45,286 nt of DNA from Bacteroidales bacterium (GTDB lineage Bacteria; Bacteroidota; Bacteroidia; Bacteroidales; UBA932). Below, piece after piece: positions 6,140 through 13,795 of the stretch (position 1 is its first letter; the number at the start of each line of letters is the position of its first letter). The notes below the pieces were generated by a model that did no database searches, was not told the DNA's origin, and saw only the letters and a list, made by a program, of their open reading frames with translations. Position numbers and translations under genes: made by a program. The DNA lies in assembly GCA_012510445.1 (NCBI GenBank), contig JAAZIA010000015.1:1-45286 (forward strand), in the 5' to 3' direction.

Positions 6140-7516
6140 ATGAGAATTCTGGTCTTAGGTTCCGGTGGTAGGGAACATGCGCTGGCTTGGAAGCTGGCTC
6201 AATCGTCTTTGGTACAAGCTCTTTTTATAGCTCCCGGAAATGCAGGTACGCAAAGCCTCACGTTGGCAAACGGTAACAAAGCACAAAACATTGCTCTTTC
6301 TCCTAATCACTTTCCTTCTGTAAAAGAAGCCCTTATACAGCACCGTGTGGACATGATGGTAGTGGGACCCGAGGCACCTCTTGTGAAAGGCATTACAGAT
6401 TATTGTAGAGAGCAAGAGGAATTGAAAGATCTTTTGGTGGTTGGACCGGACAAAAAAGGCGCTCTATTGGAAGGGAGTAAAGACTATGCAAAGCAATTCA
6501 TGAATACGTATGGGATCCCAACGGCCTCCTCTTGCACTTTTACGGCAGACCAATACAACCAAGCCAGCCAATACTTGGAAACGTTACAACCACCCTACGT
6601 TCTAAAGGCAGACGGACTTGCTGCGGGAAAAGGAGTAATTATTGAGCCTGACAGGAAAACAGCCGGCAAGAGCCTGAAAGAAATGATGAGTGGAAAATTT
6701 GGCGAGGCCGGTGATAAAGTAGTGATAGAATCTTTTCTGGAAGGTATAGAGGTGTCAGTATTCATTCTTACAGACGGGGTTCATTATAAAATCCTGCCCA
6801 ATGCAAAGGATTACAAAAGAATAGGCCACGGCAATACGGGATTGAATACCGGAGGCATGGGGGCCGTTTCGCCTGTTCCGTTTGCAGATGCCCTTTTTAT
6901 GAAAAAGGTAGAAGAACGTATCATCCGCCCCACACTCAAGGGATTGCAGGCAGAAGGCTGTCTTTACAAGGGATTCCTGTTCTTTGGGCTTATGAATTGC
7001 AACGGAGATCCCCATGTAATTGAGTACAACGTACGGATGGGAGACCCGGAAACGCAATCGGTGATGATGTGTTTGCAAGGAGACCTAGCAGCTGCCTGTA
7101 TGTCTTTACAGACAGGCACCTTGCAAAATACAGACCTAACAACGGGAACAGACCATTGCGTAACAGTAGTTGCCGCTATGGAAGGGTACCCCGGATCGTA
7201 CACAAAAGGCCACCTGATAGAAGGCCTTTACAAGGTGAAAAAAGCCGAGGTATTCCATATGGGAACAGCAGAGGCATCTTCAGGAAGGGCAGAAGCATCT
7301 TCAAGCAGGGTGGTGACTTCCGGTAGGAGGGTGGTGACTTCGGGTGGGAGGGTGCTGGCTGTGAGTGCCGTAGGGAGCGGGCTTGTGGAGGCACGAGAGA
7401 GGGCATACGAACAGCTATTGCAGGTGAAGTTTGAGGGTATGTACTACAGGGAAGATATTGGCTGTGATCTTATACAAGAATATGACCTTATTCCTGAAGA
7501 AAAGAGCATGTTATGA
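6140..7516 (+). CDS. purD: Phosphoribosylamine-glycine ligase (GAR synthetase)
   Basis: A 458-residue enzyme, longer than the usual about 425. It catalyses ATP-dependent joining of glycine to 5-phosphoribosylamine in purine synthesis. Visible hallmarks: the N-terminal VLGSGGREHALAWKL loop, the ATP-grasp segment (YVLKADGLAAGKGVII near 152), GNTGLNTGGMGAVSP near 230, and EYNVRMGDPETQ near 295. The C-terminal domain is interrupted at residues 377-404 by two different heptapeptide duplications (7268-7351), after which the canonical GGRVLAV segment resumes, so the enzyme is probably functional. The stop overlaps the next ATG (ATGA). Other purine genes in the window (purM) are not adjacent. Confidence 0.97.
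   Translation: MRILVLGSGGREHALAWKLAQSSLVQALFIAPGNAGTQSLTLANGNKAQNIALSPNHFPSVKEALIQHRVDMMVVGPEAPLVKGITDYCREQEELKDLLVVGPDKKGALLEGSKDYAKQFMNTYGIPTASSCTFTADQYNQASQYLETLQPPYVLKADGLAAGKGVIIEPDRKTAGKSLKEMMSGKFGEAGDKVVIESFLEGIEVSVFILTDGVHYKILPNAKDYKRIGHGNTGLNTGGMGAVSPVPFADALFMKKVEERIIRPTLKGLQAEGCLYKGFLFFGLMNCNGDPHVIEYNVRMGDPETQSVMMCLQGDLAAACMSLQTGTLQNTDLTTGTDHCVTVVAAMEGYPGSYTKGHLIEGLYKVKKAEVFHMGTAEASSGRAEASSSRVVTSGRRVVTSGGRVLAVSAVGSGLVEARERAYEQLLQVKFEGMYYREDIGCDLIQEYDLIPEEKSML
7268..7351 (+). repeat. Two adjacent 2 x 21-bp tandem duplications inside purD
   Basis: Units at 7268-7288 and 7289-7309 encode AEASSGR and AEASSSR. Units at 7310-7330 and 7331-7351 encode VVTSGRR and VVTSGGR. The second pair duplicates the native VVTSGGR segment of PurD. 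All are in frame and add about 21-28 residues in a surface loop. Confidence 0.9.
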
Positions 7517-8472
7517 TGATTACAGACTATATAAAACGTAGCGGTCCGGGAGCAGCTTTTTTCTCCCTTTTTATTTTGATTGTGTTCCGGGTTGTTTATC
7601 TGGTTGTAGGGCATACAGAGATTTCGTGGGCATTGGCTTTACCAACCCTTGTTCCCGTTTTGGGAACAGGAATACTACTGTCTGTCTTTTGTGATCGTTT
7701 TGATTTGTTACCGGAACGGACACATTGGACTCTTGTGACGTATGTGTGGCTTATGGCCATGTGTCCTCAGACATATGTGGAATGGGAAGCCGTATTGTCT
7801 TCTGTTCTTATAACAGCTGCTCTTTACCGACTAATTGTTGCTTCCTTGGATCCCCACGCCCGTTCCAACCCTTTTTTGAGTGCTTTTTACATTACGTGTG
7901 CCGGATTGTTGTTTCGTCCGGCTTTTTTATTTTACATCCCTCTGATCATCGGTTTTTTATTGATGACAGAAACGTCTGTTAAGAATTTATTTGCCTTTGT
8001 AGGAGGAATAGTAGTACCTCTCTTATTGCTTATTGCAGGTCTTTGGTTTTTAGGTTATTCTCCCTATGAGTTTGGTTTACAGAGGATACAAGAATTGGGA
8101 TACCCCAAACCGGTAGCGTTTTGGAAATCTTATTCTGTTCTGCAGCTTGTGCCCATACTCGTTTTGATAGTATTGGTTTTGCTGGCGTTATTTGCCAGGC
8201 TCTTACGTCGTGAGTCAACTACCACTATCTATGTGTGGAGGTTTTACAACTCTATGTTTTTGTTTTTTGTTTTTGCTGCCGCCGTTTTCTTGCTCTATCC
8301 TAACCATGCCAACGGCGTGATTGCTTTATTTATGATACCAACCTCGTTTTTAATCACCTCTCTTTTCTCGGAAAAACGTTTTTTTGGTTCTCGCGTGTGG
8401 TTGTCTTTGTTTATTCTTTCTTCTCTTGTATACTTTGTGGCTCGCTTGGATGTTCTCCCGTTAACGTTTTAA
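7513..8472 (+). CDS. Polytopic membrane protein (DUF6427-like)
   Basis: A 319-residue, very hydrophobic protein with about eight to nine predicted membrane helices, e.g. AFFSLFILIVFRVVYLVVG near the N-terminus and FLFFVFAAAVFLLY near 245. It resembles the uncharacterised DUF6427 family of Bacteroidetes; no catalytic motif is evident. Its ATG at 7513 overlaps the purD stop, implying co-translation; an alternative ATG follows at 7516. Its last 62 bp overlap tail-to-tail with the cytochrome c peroxidase gene on the other strand. Function unknown. Confidence 0.7.
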   Translation: MMITDYIKRSGPGAAFFSLFILIVFRVVYLVVGHTEISWALALPTLVPVLGTGILLSVFCDRFDLLPERTHWTLVTYVWLMAMCPQTYVEWEAVLSSVLITAALYRLIVASLDPHARSNPFLSAFYITCAGLLFRPAFLFYIPLIIGFLLMTETSVKNLFAFVGGIVVPLLLLIAGLWFLGYSPYEFGLQRIQELGYPKPVAFWKSYSVLQLVPILVLIVLVLLALFARLLRRESTTTIYVWRFYNSMFLFFVFAAAVFLLYPNHANGVIALFMIPTSFLITSLFSEKRFFGSRVWLSLFILSSLVYFVARLDVLPLTF

Positions 8473-9805
8473 GAAACTCAAGAATACAAGTAAGCTCCTT
8501 CGTATTCAGCTTTTTGTTTCTTTGGTGGTAAGCCATGGCTCCTACGGCAATCCTCAGGTTTTGAGCAGCAGCATCATGAAAATAAGGATACGTAAGATTG
8601 ATGTTTCTTAAGCCGGGAACTTTAAACCTATGCATATCCATAATATCTCCCGTTACCTGATAGTGTCCCATATCTTCCACCACCAGCTTGGAAGGGTCGG
8701 GATAGTAGGTGTGGGCCGTCCCGGTGTATTCTACCGATAGGCCTCCGGCTCCTACTCCGGCGTGACAAGTGGCACACCCCAAATTTTTAAACAACGCATA
8801 TCCTTCTTTTGCTTCGGGGCTTATGGCATTTTTATCTCCTTTAAGATACTTGTCAAATGGAGCATTTGGTGTAATTAAAGTCTTTATATATTGAACCAAG
8901 GCATCTGCCAGGGAACTGTCTGTCAAGCCCGTGGGGTAGGTTTCAGCAAAACGATCTGTCAGTTCCTTGTCTTGGGAAAGCACCTGAATAATGCTATCTA
9001 ACGAATTTATATTCATTTTGATCGGATCTGTAAGGTGATCAAAGATCACATCTTCCAGTGTAGCACTACGCCCATTCCAGAAAAAAACAGAGTGCAAGGC
9101 GGTATTAAAAGTACTCAACGTATTGGCTGCTACCGGTTGGTTATAAACTCCTATGGAAAAAGGAGCATGGTCAGTTCCGGCAGTTTCTGTATTGTGACAA
9201 ACCATACAGGACAAAGAGTTATGGGAACTCAAACGAGGGTCATGATACAACAAGCGTCCCAGCGCTACTTTCGCAGGATGTGTTTCTAGGGAATCCGGAA
9301 CGGGAAGGATGGGTTCAAAAGGATGTTCTTTAGTAGGGTAAGGATACCCGTAGTTTCTTTCCAAATAATGATGGGTCCAGTTAAGAAAAACCTCTTGTTT
9401 CCCTTTGGTTATGGGTGATTCCCAAAAAAACACCCTATAGATGATCGGTGGCATGCTACGTTTTGTCAAAACGTTTTGCATCTTGATGAAAACCACTTCA
9501 TCTATGTGCTTTTTGCTATAATACCTATCTAATACCTTAGAAACGTTGTAGAATTTTAAGGCTCTTTTGGCTTGATTCTGAATTATAGTACCTACAACAG
9601 GCAATTGAGCATGAGTATGCATATACTCCGGACCGGCATGACAGATAAGACACCCTCCCTGGTCTATAATAATTTCTATTTGCTCCGTGGACGACAAGGT
9701 ATCGGGCGGCGTCTTATTTTTAATCCTGGAAAAGAAAATACCCATTCCAATCAACATAATTAACGTTGCAATAATTTTCCAAAAGATGGATAATACTTTT
9801 TTCAT
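8411..9805 (-). CDS. Three-haem cytochrome c peroxidase (CCP/YhjA type)
   Basis: A 464-residue protein anchored by one N-terminal helix (about 4-26). It has three CxxCH haem c motifs: CLICH at 52-56, CMVCH at 200-204 and CATCH at 344-348. The last two belong to the classical di-haem CCP core, which also shows LGRLLYHDPRLS, FFWNGRSATLEDV and VPGLRNI. The first is an extra N-terminal haem domain, as in E. coli YhjA, which suggests the protein takes electrons directly from the quinol pool to reduce periplasmic hydrogen peroxide. It is the last gene of an operon with two cytochrome c maturation genes, overlapping ccsA by 4 bp. It also overlaps the convergent membrane-protein gene by 62 bp. Confidence 0.9.
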   Translation of the reverse strand: MKKVLSIFWKIIATLIMLIGMGIFFSRIKNKTPPDTLSSTEQIEIIIDQGGCLICHAGPEYMHTHAQLPVVGTIIQNQAKRALKFYNVSKVLDRYYSKKHIDEVVFIKMQNVLTKRSMPPIIYRVFFWESPITKGKQEVFLNWTHHYLERNYGYPYPTKEHPFEPILPVPDSLETHPAKVALGRLLYHDPRLSSHNSLSCMVCHNTETAGTDHAPFSIGVYNQPVAANTLSTFNTALHSVFFWNGRSATLEDVIFDHLTDPIKMNINSLDSIIQVLSQDKELTDRFAETYPTGLTDSSLADALVQYIKTLITPNAPFDKYLKGDKNAISPEAKEGYALFKNLGCATCHAGVGAGGLSVEYTGTAHTYYPDPSKLVVEDMGHYQVTGDIMDMHRFKVPGLRNINLTYPYFHDAAAQNLRIAVGAMAYHQRNKKLNTKELTCILEFLKTLTGEHPSEPQSIQEKKE

Positions 9806-10581
9806 AATGCGTAATTATGAAGGCTGGTTTGGGCTCCGGGCAAATATTGGAAGCCGTACCAACAAATTTGCAAAGACAAAAAAGCTAGAACCAGAACAAG
9901 ATACATTTTTTTTCTTGCTTCCGGTTGAGATTTCCTTATGTGAAAAAATAACAGGTACAAAAGCCATGTGACGGCAGCCCAAGTTTCTTTGGGATCCCAT
10001 GTCCAATAATCACCCCACGCCAGTCGAGCCCATATGGATCCCAGCAACATCCCTATGGTAAAGAAAGCAAAGCCGGCACGTGTTAGTTTGTCAATGGCAG
10101 GCATAATAGGGTCGTTAGGGCGAAAAAAACCAACTACGGCTAGAAGGAAAGAGCAGGCAAGTAAGCCATAAGAGAACATGTAGACGGTAACGTGTGGAAT
10201 AAACCAGATGCTTTGCAATGCAGGCATAAGTACATGGCTGTGAATCTGAGGACGCAGTATGTTGAGCGCACTAAATACAAGTGCCATTACCGTAGACAAA
10301 GGAAGAATCCAGGGGAATTTCCATTTCATATAGGTAATTAACCCTGCAAACGACAAAAACAGCGTGTACCACAACCTTACTTCTCCCATGGTAGCTAAAG
10401 GCGGACGCTGTTGTGAAACCCAAAGGCCCCCAATAAAAACAGCGTAAACAACAATACCTGCCGCATACGTAATGATGGTCCACAGATAATATTTTCGAAC
10501 TCGGTTCCAGGCCGGAATGATACCCAGAATCCATAAGACGGCAGAGGCAAAAGCAAAACCTGTATGATGGTCCCACGTCAT
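9802..10581 (-). CDS. ccsA: System II cytochrome c synthase subunit CcsA
   Basis: A 259-residue membrane protein with about eight helices. The haem-handling WWD motif is present (WGDYWTWDPKETWAAVTW, about residue 190), and candidate haem-ligand histidines are visible, such as in WFIPHVTVYMFSYG. Together with the ResB/Ccs1-like protein it would move haem outward and attach it to CxxCH motifs. It overlaps the upstream ResB-like and downstream peroxidase genes by 4 bp each, so maturation machinery and a client are made from one transcript. Confidence 0.93.
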   Translation of the reverse strand: MTWDHHTGFAFASAVLWILGIIPAWNRVRKYYLWTIITYAAGIVVYAVFIGGLWVSQQRPPLATMGEVRLWYTLFLSFAGLITYMKWKFPWILPLSTVMALVFSALNILRPQIHSHVLMPALQSIWFIPHVTVYMFSYGLLACSFLLAVVGFFRPNDPIMPAIDKLTRAGFAFFTIGMLLGSIWARLAWGDYWTWDPKETWAAVTWLLYLLFFHIRKSQPEARKKMYLVLVLAFLSLQICWYGFQYLPGAQTSLHNYAL

Positions 10582-11237
10582 GTTATGAATCTTTTAACGG
10601 CTCCGGCCAGCATAAGTACAATTCCCAACAATACCAGCCACCTCCATGGCTGGTAAGTTATCAATACGGTACAATAGGGAACGTGTCCCCCGGTTGTTTC
10701 TACGTAATCCAACAGGTAAATCTGATGGTGTTTATGGTACACCGGATGGTTTACCCTCAATTTTTTTCTAAAGGTTGTTTCATTCTTTAGACTCAACTCT
10801 GCAATGAATTCCATAGGTTCCCCCGTAGGGTAACGATGGACAGAAAAACGATCCAACCGGATTTCAAAAGGAAGAGCCGTTTGAACGTATTCCTGACTGG
10901 GAAGAACAAGCTGCATAGACAAACTGTCTGCACTTCCCAACATGCCGGCCCACAGAGCCAGCCACAAACCGGTCCCTGTAAGTGAAAATCTACGGAATAA
11001 GCGCGACCCAAGAACGGTCAGAAACCAAACCAAAACCAGCACAAACGGCCAGCTGCTTGTAAAAGAAAGGTAAGGGGGCAGAACTCCTTGAAGGATGGCT
11101 GCCGCAATCAAAAGTAACAACGCTACTGTAAAGTGCCTATCACTGGAGAGCCTGCGGAATTTCCATCCTGCAAACACCATGCATAGACCTATGATAAGGT
11201 TAATAGGAAAAGAAAACAAATACAAATCTCTAATCAT
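10578..11237 (-). CDS. Short ResB/Ccs1-like cytochrome c biogenesis protein
   Basis: A 219-residue protein, about half the usual ResB length. It has three N-terminal membrane helices plus probable ones near 80-95 and at the C-terminus (WLVLLGIVLMLAGAVKRF). The extracytoplasmic part includes LPFEIRLDRFSVHRYPTGEP and FIAELSLKNE, which match the ResB pattern. It is the first gene of the minus-strand operon ahead of ccsA. Short ResB forms are common in Bacteroidales. No promoter with a clear consensus was found in the 64 bp shared with the divergent FkbM gene. Confidence 0.75.
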   Translation of the reverse strand: MIRDLYLFSFPINLIIGLCMVFAGWKFRRLSSDRHFTVALLLLIAAAILQGVLPPYLSFTSSWPFVLVLVWFLTVLGSRLFRRFSLTGTGLWLALWAGMLGSADSLSMQLVLPSQEYVQTALPFEIRLDRFSVHRYPTGEPMEFIAELSLKNETTFRKKLRVNHPVYHKHHQIYLLDYVETTGGHVPYCTVLITYQPWRWLVLLGIVLMLAGAVKRFIT

Positions 11238-11272
11238 CTTTCAAGAGATAAGGAGTCAACAAATATAATCAA

Positions 11273-11280
11273 TATCTTTG
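11273..11280 (+). promoter_or_regulatory. -7 box upstream of the FkbM gene
   Basis: TATCTTTG matches TAnnTTTG and stands 21 bp before the ATG. No good TTTG lies at the expected distance, so the promoter call rests on the -7 box alone. Confidence 0.5.
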
Positions 11281-11301
11281 CAAATTCTTTTATTTCTGTT
11301 T

Positions 11302-12510
11302 ATGAGTAAACTTACCATTACCAAAGGAGAGAATAAAGATTCTGTCCTTATAGAAAAACTTAAACGTTCCCCTTTACCTATAGTCTTGTACGGAGTAGGA
11401 TTGATTGCAGACACTGCAGAACTCTTCCTGAATGAAAACGGCCTGCACGTTTCTAATCGCACACTGGACGACAAATACATGACGGACCAAAAATACATGA
11501 CCGATGCACAACAACCCGGCACCGTGCTGTCCATTTCACAATTGCAGCAAAAGTACAGCGCCTACCACTTGTTGCTTTGTTTTTTTAGAGGATACCGAGA
11601 AGATTTGACGGAGTTCACCTCTCTTTTCCCCGGCGCTCAGACGGTAGATTACCTCTCTTCTATATACGATAGAGGGGTGCTTGAATCTATGGACCAAGCG
11701 TATCTTTTAGGACGTGTAGATGAATTTAATCGAATTTACAACTTGTTGGAAGACAGACTTTCCAAAGATAGTATGCAAGCCTATCTGAATGCAAAAATCA
11801 ATAAAGATGCCCGATACCTCTTTCCTTACGTGAGAAGGCCACAGTATTTTTCAGAATCGGGAACCGTTAAAGACCTTACGTTCCATAACAGCGAAGTGTT
11901 GGTCAACTGTGGAGCTTTTACAGGAGACACGCTCAAAGATTTTCTGAAAATAAGCAACGGCCAATTTCAGAAAATTTACGCCTGTGAACCCGATCCTGTA
12001 AACTTAAAAGTATTACAGGATTTTATCCACAAGGCGGGAATTGCAGACAGGACAAAAGTGGTGGACAAATGTTTGGGCGATAAAAGAGAGGTAGTGCATT
12101 TTCTAAGCCAAGGCACCATGCTGTCCAGAGTGGTGCAGGCCGCCGGTGGCGAAACGACGGTTGCCGCTGCCGGGGATGTGACCGCTGCTGCTGTTGCTGC
12201 TGCTGGCGGTGCCACTGCCACTGCGCAGCTTTTCCAGGCCGATACGCTTGACAACCTGCTGGACGGAGAAAGAATCTCGGCCCTTGTGATGGATGTGGAA
12301 GGGAACGAGCTGAAAGTATTGCAGGGAGCACAAAAGACTATTCAAAGAGATGAGCCACTGTTGGCACTAGCGGCCTACCATAAAAATGATGATTTGTTGG
12401 TATTGACAGATTACCTTAGGGAGCTGGTTCCGGATTACCGGTTTTACTTTCGGGTGCACAAGCCCATGGCCATAGATGCCGTGTTATATGCCAGTAAAAG
12501 GGGTGGCTGA
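11302..12510 (+). CDS. FkbM-family methyltransferase
   Basis: A 402-residue protein. An N-terminal Rossmann-like nucleotide-binding segment (PIVLYGVGLIADTAELFL, about 20-40) precedes a C-terminal FkbM SAM-dependent methyltransferase domain: motif I EVLVNCGAFTGDT near 200, YACEPDPVNL near 232, and ALVMDVEGNELKVLQGA near 328. Such proteins methylate sugars or peptides of surface polymers; the substrate here is unknown. An Ala/Gly/Thr-rich insert of about 30 residues (about 280-312) interrupts the domain just before DTLDNLL. I use the ATG at 11302; an upstream in-frame TTG lies within the -7 box. The stop falls inside a 21-bp tandem array that would be coding after a one-base shift (see findings). 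Confidence 0.85.
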   Translation: MSKLTITKGENKDSVLIEKLKRSPLPIVLYGVGLIADTAELFLNENGLHVSNRTLDDKYMTDQKYMTDAQQPGTVLSISQLQQKYSAYHLLLCFFRGYREDLTEFTSLFPGAQTVDYLSSIYDRGVLESMDQAYLLGRVDEFNRIYNLLEDRLSKDSMQAYLNAKINKDARYLFPYVRRPQYFSESGTVKDLTFHNSEVLVNCGAFTGDTLKDFLKISNGQFQKIYACEPDPVNLKVLQDFIHKAGIADRTKVVDKCLGDKREVVHFLSQGTMLSRVVQAAGGETTVAAAGDVTAAAVAAAGGATATAQLFQADTLDNLLDGERISALVMDVEGNELKVLQGAQKTIQRDEPLLALAAYHKNDDLLVLTDYLRELVPDYRFYFRVHKPMAIDAVLYASKRGG

Positions 12511-12586
12511 GCAGAAAGCAGAAGTGGTTGAGCAGAAAGCAGAAGTGGTTGAGCAGAAAGCAGAAGTGGTTGAGCAGAAGTTATCA
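12503..12586 (+). repeat. Four 21-bp tandem units at the FkbM 3' end
   Basis: Units begin at 12503, 12524, 12545 and 12566; the second and third are identical and the last is diverged in its final third. The FkbM TGA lies inside the first unit. In the +1 frame the units read VAEQKAE, VVEQKAE, VVEQKAE, VVEQKLS, and the frame stays open to a TGA at 12614-12616, next to the tRNA gene. Confidence 0.9.
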
Positions 12587-12615
12587 GCAGCAGAAAATGC
12601 TAAAGGAGTTTTTTG

Positions 12616-12686
12616 AGGTACCCAGCGGATTCGAACCGCTGTACTCGGTTTTGCAGACCGATGCCTAACCACTCGGCCAGGGTACC
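12616..12686 (-). tRNA. tRNA-Cys (GCA)
   Basis: On the minus strand a full cloverleaf can be drawn. Acceptor GGTACCC pairs with GGGTACC and is followed by the T discriminator typical of Cys. The anticodon loop contains GCA, and the T-arm carries GGTTCGAATCC. CCA is not encoded. It lies in a minus-strand cluster behind the exonuclease-fRMsr gene but has its own -7 box. Confidence 0.95.
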
Positions 12687-12703
12687 TTTTCTTTAAAGGA
12701 CTG

Positions 12704-12711
12704 CAAAGTTA
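12704..12711 (-). promoter_or_regulatory. -7 box of tRNA-Cys
   Basis: TAACTTTG on the minus strand, 18 bp before the tRNA 5' end. The same TAACTTTGCAG string precedes rnpB, so the two stable-RNA genes use near-identical -7 regions. Confidence 0.6.
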
Positions 12712-12725
12712 GCAAATCTTTTGAA

Positions 12726-13772
12726 TTAGTAAAGATTTTTAAACAGCCTGCAAATTTTTTCCAGGTATTTTTTATCTAAGGTATCAAACGTGTTTAGCCT
12801 ATCGGAATCGATATCCAGCACGGCGCGTACTTTTTGCTGGGCATCAAAAACAGGTACCACAATTTCTGATCGCGAATAGAGGCTGCATGCAATGTGTCCC
12901 GGGAATTCTTCTACGTTAGGAACAATTAGTGTCATTTGTTTTTCCCAAGCGGTACCGCATACACCCCGTTTGTACGGAATGTGGGTACAGGCAGGAGGAC
13001 CTTGGAACGGACCCAGTACCAGCTCTTTGGGCTTGCCTTGAACGCGGTAAAAGCCGACCCACCAAAAATTAAATTTTTCTTTTAACAAGGCACTTACGTT
13101 GGCCATCGCGGCAATAAGGTCCGTCTCGTCTTTCATAAGTCGTGTGGCCTCTTCCAGCACCTCTTCGTACATTCTTTGGCGGGGAGATTTTTTTTCTTCG
13201 CCATGTTCCATGAGCACATGGTATATTTGGTGGCAAACGTATGCGTCTGTAGCTGCATACATGGCTTGGGCCGTGCTTAGGGGATAGGCTTCCCAGTTGC
13301 TGATCTGTTGCGATTTACTTATTCTTTTACCCAATACAATGGCAGTCAACTTCTTTAAGCTCTTTTCTGCAATTCCATAATCTTCTGCTATGTCTTGCAA
13401 GTCTACAAAACCTGCCGGATTGAAAGAATCGTATCGCTGTAGCCCAACAATGTCGTCTCTTATGGCAGCTCCTACTTTTACAAGGTCTTTGCGCGACAAG
13501 ATTTCCCTCAATACCGAAGGAAATCCTGTTTTTTTCAAATGAAAAAGGTAGGAACGATCTTTTGTGCTTAGCTGGAGCAGCGCCGGCTTGAACATTTTTC
13601 CGGCAGAAAAACGAGGCTTGGTTTCTGTATCAAATCCCAGAACGGATTGCTGAGAAAGCCAAGCAGCTGCTTTTAGGGTTTGTTGTTTTGTAGATATTCG
13701 GTGGATTTCTCCCTTAAAAGAAATAAAAGGAAGTTGGTCCATTTCGTTTTTTTCAATTTTTGATACAAACAT
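12726..13772 (-). CDS. Fusion: 3'-5' exonuclease domain + free methionine-R-sulfoxide reductase (GAF)
   Basis: A 348-residue single reading frame. Residues about 25-195 form a DEDD-type 3'-5' exonuclease domain (VLGFDTETKPRF with D48/E50, RDDI near 106, YAATDAYVC with D176). After a short charged linker (about 188-203), residues 204-348 are a complete GAF-type fRMsr: LVLGPFQGPPACTHIP, RGVCGTAW and FPGHIACS, keeping all three active-site cysteines (C262, C272, C296) and the following SEIVVPV. fRMsr reduces free methionine-R-sulfoxide; the exonuclease part should act on DNA or RNA ends. The two are usually separate proteins. The gene follows purM by 23 bp on the same strand. Confidence 0.9.
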   Translation of the reverse strand: MFVSKIEKNEMDQLPFISFKGEIHRISTKQQTLKAAAWLSQQSVLGFDTETKPRFSAGKMFKPALLQLSTKDRSYLFHLKKTGFPSVLREILSRKDLVKVGAAIRDDIVGLQRYDSFNPAGFVDLQDIAEDYGIAEKSLKKLTAIVLGKRISKSQQISNWEAYPLSTAQAMYAATDAYVCHQIYHVLMEHGEEKKSPRQRMYEEVLEEATRLMKDETDLIAAMANVSALLKEKFNFWWVGFYRVQGKPKELVLGPFQGPPACTHIPYKRGVCGTAWEKQMTLIVPNVEEFPGHIACSLYSRSEIVVPVFDAQQKVRAVLDIDSDRLNTFDTLDKKYLEKICRLFKNLY

Positions 13773-13795
13773 AGGGTGCTTATTGTGTCTTACGT

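Noticed and set aside
11278-11301. Upstream TTG start for the FkbM protein (and similar TTG starts at 1469, 17840, 30312, 40918; GTG at 40894)
   Set aside because: These codons lie in or next to promoter -7 boxes or before signal peptides. The downstream ATG gives the family N-terminus in each case.
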